64,000 nucleotides of DNA, from the NCBI GenBank assembly GCA_021014325.1, contig CM037460.1, positions 19,746,044-19,810,043 on the forward strand, given 5' to 3'. This DNA comes from Plazaster borealis (Eukaryota; Echinodermata; Asteroidea; Forcipulatida; Labidiasteridae). This document shows, one piece after another, positions 34,386-45,882 of the stretch. Position 1 is the stretch's first letter; each line of letters begins with the position of its first letter. Both the position numbers and the translations under genes were made by a program. The notes beneath the pieces were generated by a model that made no database searches, had not been told where the DNA came from, and worked only from the letters and a program-made list of their open reading frames with translations.

Positions 34386-37300
34386 CTAATACTTCAAGAA
34401 ACTATGGAATGGGTATTTCAGTGTTGCAGATCCCTTCAAGTCCAAGAGCTCGATAAGAACTAAACATTCCAAGATGGTTCCAGACATTTGGGTGACTAGA
34501 TCGGAGGCAGCTCTCATGGTTCCTGTGTGAGAATCCAAACATATATCTTGGTAAAGCATAGGTGGCTAATTCGGAAAAGCAAAGGCAAATTATTGAGATG
34601 GTTTGTGTCACTTTACTAATCCCTACGACACTTGGTAACATTTTCCGGAGAGTTGACCGACCATGTCAAACCATTCAACTGCACAGGTTGGGTATGATAG
34701 CACAGCTGTGCACAGAATTAACTGTGTACATGTTCATGTTGGTCGAGTAATGCATTCAGAAAATTGTAATAATATTGCAGGGTGGCATAGTTTCTATCAT
34801 GTGCAACCACAGTGGATGACATTAAATGGTCTGTATACGTTGGGTAATGACTCGGAAAATTAATGACAATAAAAACTTACTTGGAGCAGCTTTGGATAGT
34901 ATAATGCATTTTCAGAAACTTTTCACTTCGAAGTACTGTGGTTATGGAAAAAGATATAACTTTTTATCCCCAAAAATTTGAATCTGAGAAGCGTTACTGC
35001 AGTAACGTTTCTCAGATTGTGTATTCCAATTGCAGATTATTCTTCCTGCGTGGACATAACCGCTCCAGATTTTCGGCAATATCCCAAGAACACTACCACC
35101 ATTTGAAATGAAATGTTTACAGGTTAGTTTTATGGTATATATCTACAACTATGTAGGATTGAAACAAACAGTGGGTTCCAATTACAATCCCTGTAACACA
35201 TTGAATTATAACACAAATGCCATAAACTTTCAATGTTAAAAAAAAAAAAATGAAATTTAGTCGGGCAGGAACATCTTCAAAGGTTTATATTTAAAAAATA
35301 ATTGTGGTATAAATTATTTGAACTAAGCTACACTATGGTCCTGACCATGCAACCTGTGTTAGATGCGTTGTTAAAAATTTTGAAGATGCACAACAATTAA
35401 GCCACACCCACTGAGCATTATTTCGGACATGGAATTTTAGTCTCTTGCTGTCTTAACACACTGGGGCCCAGCTGTTAAACCAAAATAATTCGCTAAGCCA
35501 AAACAGGTTACCAGCCAGTGAAATACCATGTAATTTGTGACAACTGGTTCTTGGCAAATATGTGGTGGCAAATAAATGTACTGCAGTTAAATTGCTGCAA
35601 AACCACTCTGTGAAAATAGACCCTATCATCTTGGTACTCTCAGTTTGAATCACATATATACACACACAAAAAAACCCAGAGTAATCAGATAGAACGTTGT
35701 ATACCTCCTGTTGCGATTAAATCATCAACAATCACCACTCGCTGTCCTTTAATGATGGCTCCAACTTGAGCTTCTACAACATCCTGATTAAACAAAACAA
35801 AGTTGGAAATAAACATTGGTTCAGGATTTTGGTGGTGGCAAGCTGGCAGAATACTGTGCCACTAATAATAATAATAATAGTGGCTTCTTATAGCGCACAT
35901 ATCCGTCACTCAGTGACGCTCAAGGCGCTTTAACGTTCATTATTTTCCTGCAAGGTATTGTGGAGCTAGGTTTTTGAAGTATGAGACTAAGTCCTTTACA
36001 TAGCACCATGTAATGGTTTACAAGGTGCTGTGGCGCAATATGCTGCCGATCAAACCAGGAACACCAGGGGCGAACCCCTTCTTTTTTTGATAAGTGCACT
36101 GGGTTCTTTTACGTGCATTACACAACACACGGGACCTACGGCTTAACGTCCCATCCGAAGGACGAAGCATGTGGTTAAGTGTCTCTTGCTTAAGGACACA
36201 AGTGTCACGACTGGGGTTTGAACCCACACCCTGCTGATCAGAAACACCAGAGCTTGAGTTCGGTGTTCTTATCCGCTCGGCCACAACACGCCAACAAATG
36301 AAAAGTGTACTTAAGTAGCCGAGCACAAAACAATTTTGCTTACCAGAATAAGGTTACCAGCCAAAATGTCATGTCACATGTACCTTTTGACTGGTATCCT
36401 GCTTATTTTTGCATAGCAGAAAATTATTAAGCACTATCGTCTGCTTAAACAGCTCTATCAAATTGGCCCCTGGCATTAAAGATGGTGCATACTCGGCGTT
36501 TATAATTGTGGCGTACTTTTCAAACATTCAGAAAAATTGTACATGGATGTCTGTCCATAGTTTGCCAACCACTGATTAATAGCAAACACTTCAGCCAAGG
36601 CCCAATTTCATAGAGCTGCTTAAGCAGAAAATATCACTTAACAATTTTCTGCTAAGCAGAAATGAGCAGGATACCAGTCATAAATTGTCATTGTGGCATG
36701 GTAGTTTGGCTGGTAACCTTATTCTGGTAAGCATAATTTTGTTGTGCTTAGCTACTTTTTGTGCTTAAGCAGCTCTATGAAATTGGGCCTAGGACATTTT
36801 GAACAAAATATCTTATCAATATGTTAGCATAACAAGCTATGTAGCTTGGCCTCGCTTGGTTCATATGGGCAGTAAAGATTAAAATTATACAATGCAAGTA
36901 CGGCACTAGCCTTGACCAAGGCATTGGGGTTTTATTTTCATTTATTTATTTATTTTTTGTTTAGTTTGTTTTCCCTTTGCGCTATTGGGCTACCTGCCCA
37001 AGCTATGTTCAGTCTCTGTGTGCACATGCATGTGTAAGTATACGCAGTGCTTGCGTGATGTGCGATGTATAGGTGGACTCCTCCATACTAGTGCAGATGA
37101 CCTATGCACAGTAGAAGTACGGGCGTCGTGCTCAGTGTGATACACAAATTACGCACAGTGCACAGTGCATGTATACGTGTGGGTTTACCCCGTCTTTTTC
37201 GGAGTGAAAACTGCGACCGCCTTGAGCAAGGCTAGTGACGGCACCCAAAGAAAGGAAAACTATTTTACCTATCCGAGCCTTTTGTGATAGAGATTTACAA

Positions 37301-40300
37301 AACGGAGTTTTTAAAATAGCTTTAGTGTTGATGCATGTATTTCAAGAAGGTGAAAGAGGCAAATGCCTCCTTTTTTGTGGTCTGTATCTTGGTAGTCCTT
37401 GAAATGTTTGACAATAATTTTACATTGGAGTTGCCCTTTAGTTTACTAAGGAAAAATTGCCTTGTCAAAAGGTGTTTGTTGGTATAGGTTACATTTTTTG
37501 TGTGTGATTGCCCTGTGATAATGCCTAGTGAAATGTCGGCCCCTGGCTCGTGGGCTATTATAGGGACCACTGTCTACAAGCTTTGCTTCTTAACCCTAAC
37601 CCCCATCAGGGTCCCTCCACATACCCTGCCAAATACAACAGAATGCAACACAGTTGAAATGAGAACCATGCCAAATGCAACAAAATGCAACAAGGGATTT
37701 TGTTGCATTGTGCAGGCATGTTGTTTGTGTTAGGACTGAGCAAGGGGGTTTGCCCTGCTAAATGCATCCGTATGTAGTGGTGACTACAACAAAATGCAAC
37801 ACCAGTATGAAGTCACTTGAGTGGTAAATGCAACAAATTCAGTCAAAGAATGACATCTGAGTTGACTGCCAAATGCAACAGATAACAACAACTTTTACCA
37901 TTTGGTGCATATTGTTGCATTTAGCATGGTTTAATGGATCCCTCCGCAGTATCACATTTACCTTATTCCTATCTCTACAATTTCATTTTCAACTTTTTGT
38001 GATTTACTTTCTTTGGTTTGTGATGTTTGAAGCTTTGCATGGTGTGGAAAATAAGAAGTAACTATAAACTAGCAAACTTGCGGGTACAACCATATGTAAA
38101 TCTCTTTTTGGGAGGAGTGTTGGCTCTGAAAAGAGCCCGTGTGGTAAGACGAGCAGGGTATAATGTTCGAGACGTCAAGACCACACCAGCTCTTTTCAGA
38201 ACCAACACTCCTCCCAATAGAGATTTACACATGGTTGTACCCGCAAGTTTACAAGTTATAGTAAAACCTGAACCTGAAACCTTGTTCCTTCACAAGAACA
38301 GAGTATTAGGCTTATATTTGCCCATTCTATACTTACATCTCCATATTCCAGGGTGTAGGCTGCCTGCACACACTTCCCTGGTAGCTTGCCTTTCTTCCTG
38401 ATGGGAACAAATGAACATCCCAATTGGACTGCCATCATTGGTCCAAATAGAAAGCCTCTTGCATCTAGTCCTGTAGGGGTTGGAATGTGGAGGTAGGGGT
38501 GCTTAGTGTTAAGGGAAGGTGCACCTTTGGTAATTACTCAAGAAATTATTGACCATAAAAACTTGCTTGGTAAAGAGCACTGGAGAGCTATTGATATTAT
38601 AAAACATTGTTAGAAATGACCCCCTTTGAAGTAATGTAGTTTTAGAGAAAGGGGTAAATTTTAACCCACAAATTTGAATGTGAGAACTTCGGCTTCATGC
38701 ATGAAACCTTTCTCAGGCATCTGAAAGCACTCAATTCTATGCAACAAGGGTGGGTTTTTCTCTCAATATTTACTTGCAACTTCGATGACCAATTGAGCCC
38801 AAATTTTCACAGGTTTATTATTTTATGCATGTGTTGGGATATACAAAATGAGTAAACTTGTCTTTGACAATTACCAAAAGTATACCCTGCCTTTAAACAG
38901 CTTTTTTAGAAACAATAAAGTTTTTGTAATTTACTAATGTGTTCTCATCCCATCCATTTTGTTTGTTTACTTGTTTCTACCATGGTTTTGTTTGTGGATG
39001 ACTTGGGATGAAATTCCTGGGAGGAATTTCTGCTTGCCTCAGCCCTGCCTCCTCCACGCTCCCCCCCCCTCTAGCCCACCTCGTTGAGCTGTAATGGCTC
39101 TCTTTTAACATCGGTCTCATAACACTCACTAGAGACCGATGTTAAAAGAGAGCCATTACAGCTCAACAAGGTGGGCTAACCCCCCCCCCCCCCTCCACCC
39201 CTCCAAAGATATTTTCTGGGTTTGTCATCGACTTAAAGTGATCCTAATGAAAACATAGATGCGCTTTTTCCTAAACCACAGCAATCAGAAAACTTTTTGA
39301 ATGGTAACAAAATACAAGATTTGATTCCTACCTACCAACAATAACATCAACAGAACCAAATTTCTCTCTGACATGTTCAACCATCAGGGAAATGGTCTCT
39401 GTTATTACAGAAACATCTTGGAACAGCGGGAAAATGTCCCTAAAATTAAAAAAGAAGGAAAATTGACAGGAAAAATTCAATTCATATTTAATTGTAATGA
39501 ATTACTTTATTTAGTGATACAGTCATACATTTTCATGCATGTCCAAGGTCAAGAGTATGATGGGGTTGGCGGGGCAAAGGGGGGGGTGTTTAGAATCAGA
39601 GACTGGTACAGCCAATATCACAGGCCCAATTTCATAGACGGGCATAGTCATGGTCAGACCTAGACCCGGTAACTGGGGCGCTGTACTCCTTTTTCAAAAT
39701 TTTGACATTATCGGTACTCCTTTTTCAAAATGTTGACATTATCGGCGGCGGCGGTCGCGACCGACCGATAATGTCAAAATTTTGAAAGAGGAGTACAGTG
39801 CCCCAGACCGATAATGTCAAAATTTCGAAAAAGGAGTACAGCGCCCCAGTTACTGGGTCTAAGTCAGACCCAGTAACTGGGGCAGACCCAGTAACTGGGG
39901 CGCTGTACTCCTTTTTCAAAAATGTTGACGACCGAAGATGTCAACAACATTTTGAAAGGAGTATAGCACCCCAATAATTACTCATTTACTGGGTCTAAAG
40001 AAGGGAAAGGGAAATGGGAAAGGGTTCTGAGTGGGGGGGGGGGCTCTCTGCCCACTGCCCCCTCCGGTTACTCCACTGTTTTGGAAAGGGGTCCTAACGA
40101 CTAACTACGACAAGACAGCACGGTACTATCATGACTATTTTTACTTTGGACAACCCATGGAGGAATAAACAGCCAATATCATGACCAGCAACCATTGCAT
40201 ATTATTATAACTAGTATGATAATGATTAGTTTATACTAAAAATTACTATGTGCAGCCCCACTTACGGCTGATCCTTCAATTATAATACAGTAGACTATGG

Positions 40301-40531
40301 TATTAATGCCTAGGTCAAAATCCGCCAGTCCACACAGTACACACTGTGCTGTCGTGTGTTGAGGCTAAAAAGTTAATGATGACTACCGAGCCGAGAACGC
40401 GAAAAACCGTACAAAACAAACGACATAAAAAACATTACGTTTTGGCCTCACCTGAACAAAATTCCTGGTTTTGGGAAATCTGGAACGGCTTTGATGGACT
40501 TCTTTATTCTTTCTATTCTCTGTTCTGACAT
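34386..40531 (-). CDS. APRT: Adenine phosphoribosyltransferase, complete, five exons
   Basis: Exons in order are 40452-40531, 39336-39439, 38337-38470, 35705-35783 and 34386-34522. All have GT-AG boundaries and consistent phases; 534 bases give 177 aa against about 180 in mammals. It begins [20 protein letters not shown] then KPGILFRD. The middle has [11 protein letters not shown] (substrate loop) and [11 protein letters not shown] with the YTLEYG flexible-loop segment. The PRPP-binding signature [13 protein letters not shown] is split over exons 4 and 5. The C-terminus is [13 protein letters not shown]...PFHSFLKY. The enzyme converts adenine and PRPP to AMP plus pyrophosphate in the cytosol (purine salvage). 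All key motifs are intact. It is head-to-head with the 41577 gene, about 1.05 kb apart. Introns hold large hairpins and a SINE. Confidence 0.95.
34822..35195 (+). mobile_element. Family B MITE in APRT intron 4
   Basis: It starts at TTAA with atggtctgtatacgttgggt. The core includes the palindrome gcgttactgcagtaacg and attattcttcctgcgtgg. The right end is decayed (attacaatccctg). It runs antisense to APRT. Confidence 0.7.
35463..35570. repeat. Family G MITE fragment
   Basis: ggggcccagctgttaaacc followed by aggttaccagccagtgaaat is the left half of a family G element. The right half is missing. Confidence 0.4.
35866..36297 (-). mobile_element. tRNA-Leu-derived SINE in APRT intron 3
   Basis: Reverse copy of the SINE at 11917-12340: ATA-rich tail at 35863-35880, gacgctcaaggcgctttaac, cttaacgtcccatccgaagg, and head ttatccgctcggccacaaca with CAA-anticodon region agcttgagttcgg. 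Same orientation as APRT transcription. Confidence 0.85.
36302..36479. mobile_element. Family G MITE, left end trimmed
   Basis: gcttaccagaataaggttac, then tgactggtatcctgc and aacagctctatcaaattggc are the family G interior and right end. The SINE joins its left side. In APRT intron 3. Confidence 0.6.
36599..36790. mobile_element. Family G MITE (reference copy)
   Basis: Ends ggcccaatttcatagagctg and agctctatgaaattgggcc are perfect inverses over about 19 bases. The interior has gcaggataccagtca and tggctggtaaccttattctg. In APRT intron 3. Confidence 0.8.
37600..37930. repeat. Dispersed aaatgcaaca motif cluster
   Basis: The motif aaatgcaaca or its near variants occurs about ten times in 330 bases, not at a fixed spacing. 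In APRT intron 3. Confidence 0.55.
38068..38260. mobile_element. Foldback MITE in APRT intron 3
   Basis: Left arm acttgcgggtacaaccatat, tgtaaatctc, gggaggagtgttggctctga; the right arm is its reverse (tcagaaccaacactcctccc, gagatttacacatggttgta, cccgcaagttt). Arms are about 62 bases with few mismatches and the spacer is about 60. It lies 77 bases beyond the APRT exon 3 donor. Confidence 0.85.
38509..38896 (-). mobile_element. Family A MITE, diverged, in APRT intron 2
   Basis: TTAA ends with aagggaaggtgcacctttgg at left and aaaagtataccctgccttta at right. The central hairpin is replaced by ggcttcatgcatgaaacc. The same variant appears at 54478-54805. Confidence 0.6.
39073..39177. repeat. Near-perfect 47-bp stem hairpin in APRT intron 2
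   Basis: Left arm 39073-39119 (tagcccacctcgttgagctg, taatggctctcttttaacat, cggtctc), 13-base loop, then a right arm 39132-39178 that is its reverse complement with one mismatch. Poly-C runs flank both sides (39060-39068 and 39180-39192). Confidence 0.9.
39655..39995. repeat. Compound palindromic array in APRT intron 1
   Basis: The modules gtaactggggcgctgtactc, cctttttcaaaattttgaca and ttatcgg recur several times in both orientations around a GC-rich centre (ggcggcggcggtcgcgacc, about 39743-39761). There is also a direct repeat of cagacccagtaactggggc (39866 and 39885). Confidence 0.85.
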
Positions 40532-41576
40532 GATTAACGTTAGGTTTATGATGATGGACTGACCATATAGAGCAAGCACGAACCCGACCTCCCCCTTGTT
40601 TTGACACTATGTAAATTGTTCGAAAAGTAAAGTACGTGACGAGTGGTGGTGGTATGGTCGTCGTATAGCGCCGCTATGCGGCGCTTTTCGATCTTTGGAC
40701 CGTTACCATCCCATCACACACAGGTCACAAAAACCTTGTACGGAAGCTGCTGAGCATCACAATGACGGAAATTGATGATAGAAGCTTTTAGAGAAAGGAA
40801 AGTCATAAGTTTGGATTGACATCTCATAATTATGACTTAAGTTAATTAAGTCGTAGATATCCAATGACTTACACAATTACAGCATCTACCTCCATGCTTC
40901 CAGTTACATATGGCTTAATTTAAGCACAAATCCTAATTAATAAATAATAATGAGTAATTGCATGATGCACAGCTCAGACTCAGAGCATGAACCTCCATCA
41001 TGCATATAAGCATGGAGGGCCTGGCCTAATATAGTGTTAATAAGTCATAATTATGACTTATGCTAATTCATATGATAAGTCATAATAATACTTGATCGTC
41101 ATAACTATTATAGTATAAAAAAAGTCTTAATGAGTTTTATGACTTTTGCTTTTCTCAGAATGATCCTTGAACGCTTCCGTCCCGTACAAATGCATGTTTT
41201 ACTTTTAGGGATTTTATTTCCAAGGCCCTCTTTTAAATCACGGCTTTCTTGGGCTCCGACTTAGGCTCCGTCTCGTCTCCCTTAATTGAAGCTCCGTACA
41301 AAAACAGCACGTTTGCAAAACTACTGAAAGTCAAAATTTAGTTTTTAAAGGGCCTTCTAGTATTAACAGCGCCCTCTGTTGATTATATTAATCGGGTACC
41401 CAGACGACCTGGCCGAGTGGAGCTAGTAATGTGCAGACTTCCGTAAAGGAGCCTGACACTCAGTTAACAGCAGTAGAAACACACAATTGACACACATGTG
41501 GTTGCCATGTACAGAGCTGCTAGCTGTGTATATGTTGACTGGACACTGGACGGTAACATGAAACTCCGGTATAAAC
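40532..41576. promoter_or_regulatory. Shared head-to-head intergenic region (APRT / unrecognised gene)
   Basis: The 1.05 kb between the divergent start codons should hold both promoters. Near the APRT side is a CpG-rich palindrome tatagcgccgctatgcggcg (40665-40684). The middle has two copies of a palindrome based on TAAGTCATAATTATGACTTA (perfect at 41041-41060, imperfect near 40826-40843), with further half copies at 41075-41090. No clear TATA box is seen for either gene. Confidence 0.5.
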
Positions 41577-43609
41577 ATGGGTACGGTAATAACAAAAATG
41601 AACTCAAAGTCTGATAAACACAGTTTTCCTTTAGATCTGCACGATTTTGGCACATTACTGGAAAGATTGCACAACAGCAAAACATCGGATAGAGATTACT
41701 ATAGAGGTAAAACATGGAAAGAGCTTTTAAAAAGACCTGTTTATGGGCGTATTTGTACGACTGCCAGCGGCGGTGAGAATGTGAAAATATTGTCGTCTGC
41801 TCCCGGCCGGAAGACGGCGTTTATTTTCGGCCCACAAACTGTGTGCGGTGCGCTGCTTGCAAAGAAACCCTACGAACTACTACTTCATTTGGGACTTTTA
41901 CCAGAATACATCCACTTAAAGGTAAATATAATGTTAAAATGGATAACAAACAAGTTCAATATAGGGGCTTAGGGGTAGTTTATGTACACAGTCAGACCAC
42001 GGAGTAGAAATACTCGGAGTACACTCCTTAGGTCCCATATATTCAATATTGATGCATCACTCATAGAGCTGACCACTTTTAGCACAAAAAGTAGATAAGC
42101 ACAATACAATTTTGCTTACCAGAATAAGGTTACCAGCCAAACTTCCATGTCACATGTACAATTTGTGACTGGTACCCTTCTCATTTCTGGTTAGCAGAAA
42201 ATTGTTAAGCAATATTTTCTGCTTATAAAAAGCAGCTCTAGATGAAATTGGGCCCAGATCAGAAATGACATGACTTTACCACAAACATTTTTTAATAGAA
42301 ATTAGGCAGAGTATAATTTGTCGGCACTGGCTGAAGGTGGGCGGTGACGGTTTTTGACCATTTATGAATTGGGGACTTTATTCCCCTTGAAAAAATCCTG
42401 GGGAGCCACAAATCAGTAAAAGAAGTAAGAACATGTAATAATACTATCCTATCCATTTATAAATGGTAGAGTAAACTTTTAATAAATGGAATATGGAGTG
42501 TGGATGGTTACAATTATCGCATCTATGCAACAGTGGTTGTAAATCCCTGCAGTTCAATACGCTCAGAGCTGAATGTCAGCTACTCGTGTACACATCAAAG
42601 ATGGCACTATAACTTAAGATTGGCCGGCTTCATAGCATTTGGTTAAACTTATCTACTAATACTATCTATTTTTTAAAATGGATCGATTTAAAGTGAACCA
42701 CAAAATTAAGTTCATTCCTCCGAAAACTAAAGTTGTACAGTGCTTTCATTAGGTGATTGTTTTTGATATTTTAAACATTTCATTTTAAAATTGTTTAGTT
42801 TACTTTGTCATTAATTTGTTACATTATTCTCTTTTGTATGAGAGTATGGAAACAAATTTTGTCTTGAACTGAATTGAAGTGAATTACATTTAATGAGTTT
42901 ACATATGTGTAGCATTTATTGTAATTAGTAATGTTCTTATTTTGTTAATTATTATCAGTTTTCTTTACTATACTTCTGTCACCTTCATAAATTCCAATGC
43001 AGTATCAAAACTCCAAAAATTCATTCACAATGCTTGGTCAAAAATCTCTCACAACTATATTGCCCTATTGAATTATTTATTGTATATTTTTTTTCATTTC
43101 AGGTTTGCATCCAGAAAGCCAGGTACTGGATCATCCTTCTGTCCGAAACACTAAACACAACGGAAACCCCAATTCTAGATGCCACATGGGATGGCTTGAA
43201 AAAATTCATTCATATCTGCTACCCTGCTGCTCTCGAAGCAGTTCTAGTCCACTGGGACACCATCAAGGAAAACCCTGTCGAGGTCTTTGAGAGAGAGGTT
43301 GACTTTAAGTTCATTTCTACACTGAGTGACACATCAGGTCCCCGGTATATGAGCTACGAGAAGTATCTCTCACTCCCGAAGCCTCAAACAGCGTGGCAGA
43401 CAAGGCTCTTCCTGTACTGTGAACTACGACTGTTTGAATTATACACGGGAGATGGACTGACGTGTAGACAGGATGGGACAAAAGGAGAAAGAGAGTATAT
43501 CAGTATGAACTATGACCTTGGACAGATTGACCAAAGTAACTGGGTAGCTGTACCAATCACGGTGGATGTCCCTCTCGATGTGAGGAAAAAATACGGCTCC
43601 ACTTCTTAG
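41577..43609 (+). CDS. Unrecognised conserved-looking protein, two exons
   Basis: Exon 1 is 41577-41921 and exon 2 is 43103-43609, joined in phase 0 by a GT-AG intron with a strong tttcatttcag acceptor. The product is 283 aa. I do not recognise the family. It is soluble-looking: no signal peptide, no clear membrane segment, mixed charge. Visible blocks are GRICTTASGGENVKILSSAP, KTAFIFGPQTVCGALLAKK, ARYWIILLSETLNTTE, DATWDGLKKFIHICYP, FLYCELRLFELYTG and WVAVPITVDVPLDVR. The frame, splice sites and codon pattern all argue for a real gene. A second ATG is seven codons in. The last codons and stop are duplicated downstream. A polyadenylation signal may be near 44643. Confidence 0.75.
42056..42256. 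mobile_element. Family G MITE in the intron of the 41577 gene
   Basis: The left end is damaged (actcatagagctgacc) and the right end agatgaaattgggcccag is intact. Core ggttaccagccaaac and gcagaaaattgttaagcaa. Confidence 0.65.
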
Positions 43610-43860
43610 CGTTTGCGTCAGTGTTGGCCTGGAATTTCATCTTTGAGAGGGCAAGGCCATTTACATTTTGCAAAGGGCACTTCCATTGGAAAATCTTAAA
43701 ATCTAAGGGAAACATTTTGATGTGAGAAAAAAATACAGCTCCACTTCTTAGCGTTTGTGTCAGTGTTGGCCTGTGGCCTCATTTTTGAGAGCAAGGCAAG
43801 ATTTTTTTAATTTCATTTCATTCCATTTCCATGGAAAATCTCAAAATCTACTTTGAAGGG
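43577..43860 (+). repeat. Tandem duplication of the gene's 3' end (142 bp)
   Basis: The block from gatgtgaggaaaaaatac (43577) through the stop codon to aaaatctaaggg recurs from 43719. The second copy still encodes DVRKKY-STS and a stop, now in the 3' UTR. The unit is 142 bases and the copies are diverged, with an insertion of T-rich DNA in the second. Confidence 0.8.
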
Positions 43861-44919
43861 GGGAGGGGCACCAGACCGGGGCAGGGGGCAATGTCTGTCC
43901 TCTGCCTCTATTCAGATTCAGGCCAGGCCTTCAGCCCAAGCAAACATGATGAATACATGTACTTTAAACACACTCATCATCATCATCATCATCATATCAA
44001 TAATATAATTATGTTATGTAATGTGTGTCTCCTAGCTAGTAACTCAAGCAACTTACACCACAACATTATCTCTGTCAGGCATACAACTACTAAACTCAAA
44101 CTTTCTCAACTCCTGGGGGCGGACCCTGCCCACCTTAAATTAGAATTAGTGCTAAGGGGTTAATCCAATACAAAACTCTCTCAGCCCTCTTTATCCATTT
44201 ATTTTTAGAGAAGTATTTATGGTAATTGCCTTTGCAAGTGCTACATTGGACATGACATCATGAATGAATCGAACCCGACTCCCGATGATGATTCAATCGG
44301 AACTTAACTTGTGCCCTTTTTTTTTTTTTTTTTGCTTTTAAATGCCCAGCCAGCTTTTTTCGAAATTTGTAAAAACATTTTCAAGTCTTTCTTCACCAAA
44401 CAAAATGTTACATCCCAGTCTCAACAGTATTTCTTGTGATAATATTCCTCTCGTGACATGTACATTATGGGTGATGACACTTGATTGATTGATGACACTT
44501 CTTACAGTACATAAAGTACATGCACGACCTTGGCAAAAAAAAAAAAAAGTAAACAAACTAGCGAAGGCTGTCGCCGCTGAGGCAGAAAGTGTTTGGTTTT
44601 AGTTTAGATTTTGTCTGTGTTTGTTTTTGTCTGTCAGGCCCTAATAAAACAACCAAATAAATAACAGAGTGTTTAATTTTTTTTTTTTTCATATTTCATT
44701 TGTGTCTGTGTGGTTGTGTGGATGTTTACAATTGTCCTCCTCTTTATGTAAAAGTCATCATGTTGAAATTGAGTGTCGGAGATTGAAACAAAAAAAAGAG
44801 AAAGAGAACAATGACATTTATTTTTTTAATTTAAATACAAATGTACAACACTAATTGTGAACCACCATTAGTATTCACACTGACCCACATATATAAGACA
44901 AGAAAAAAAAAACTGTGAG
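43861..44919. other. 3' flank of the 41577 gene
   Basis: A (CAT)n microsatellite lies at 43976-43996. Homopolymer T at 44318-44334 and A at 44536-44549. AATAAA-like sequences occur near 44643-44662. No other gene is seen. Confidence 0.5.
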
Positions 44920-45478
44920 TTTAGGCTAAATCAGTCTTTGGAGTCATGAGAAAACAGTGAAAAAACCCATTATATATGTTCACTGTTTTCAAACATCCGA
45001 TTTTATCACCAGTGGTAAAGACTAATTGTTTTACTCATTTCCTAAAAAACTGTAGCATTTCAAACAAAACTATTTTAAGGGAAGTTTTCCCCAATCTTTA
45101 TACCATGTAAGTTGTGTGCAAATCTGTGTACATCTGTATTTTCAACCTTACCAATGTTGTACACACCCTTGGTAAGATTTGAAAATAAAAATGTTCATAG
45201 AATTGTGCATAGCTTATCATATGTGGTAAGAAGTTGGTCATGGTGGAAAACTTACCTTGAAAATTTGCTTGAGATGCTATAGTTTTTTTAGAAATAAGGA
45301 AAACAATAAGTTTTGATCTCGCGAGTTCAAAACCAGATGTTTGAAACAGTGAAAATGTGTAATGGGGTTTAGCACTCCTTTTTGTGATTCTGATGACCGA
45401 TTGAGCTGTACATTTCACAGGCTTGTTATTTCATTATATGTTGGGTCATTGACAATTGCCCTTGTTGTCCACAGGTTT
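44920..45478. mobile_element. Back-to-back pair of family C MITEs
   Basis: 44920-45172 is a + copy (aaatcagtctttggagtcat to caccttaccaatgttg type end). 45173-45478 is a - copy (ttgatctcgcgagttc, tttcacaggcttgttatt). Together they form a long imperfect inverted repeat. Outer TTAA ends are not intact. Confidence 0.55.
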
Positions 45479-45739
45479 TAAGAATGTGGAATTGGGTCCA
45501 TTTTAGATGGGCCATTGTATCTTCAAGTACTGAAAACAATCAGGTGTTTGTTCCCAATTAGCAATTAGAATGATTACATTCCAATTATCCAATCAATCAA
45601 TCATCAGGCATTTGTAGAGGGCCATCATTCTAGTTGCCTATTCCGAGGTGCTTAGCAAAGTGAAGGAAAAATTTAAGACCAAAGAGTTTACAGAATTTCA
45701 TGTTGAGATGACAAGTGCAATGGACTAAATTTAAATACA

Positions 45740-45882
45740 GGGGCCGATTTCACAAAGAGATAAGACTAGTCTTATCTGAAGTTAGGACCAGTAACTGGTC
45801 TTAACTTAAGACTAGTCCTATTTCTTAGCATTGCCTAGGACTAGTCCTAAGTTAGGAAGAGTTTTGTGAAATCGACCCCTGG
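45740..45882. mobile_element. Foldback MITE with ggggccgatttcacaaag ends
   Basis: Left end aggggccgatttcacaaag, right end ttttgtgaaatcgacccct. The interior is a series of small palindromes around gactagtc and gtaactggtc. 143 bases. Confidence 0.75.

Noticed and set aside
40346..40528. 60-codon + ORF
   Set aside because: Antisense shadow of APRT exon 1.
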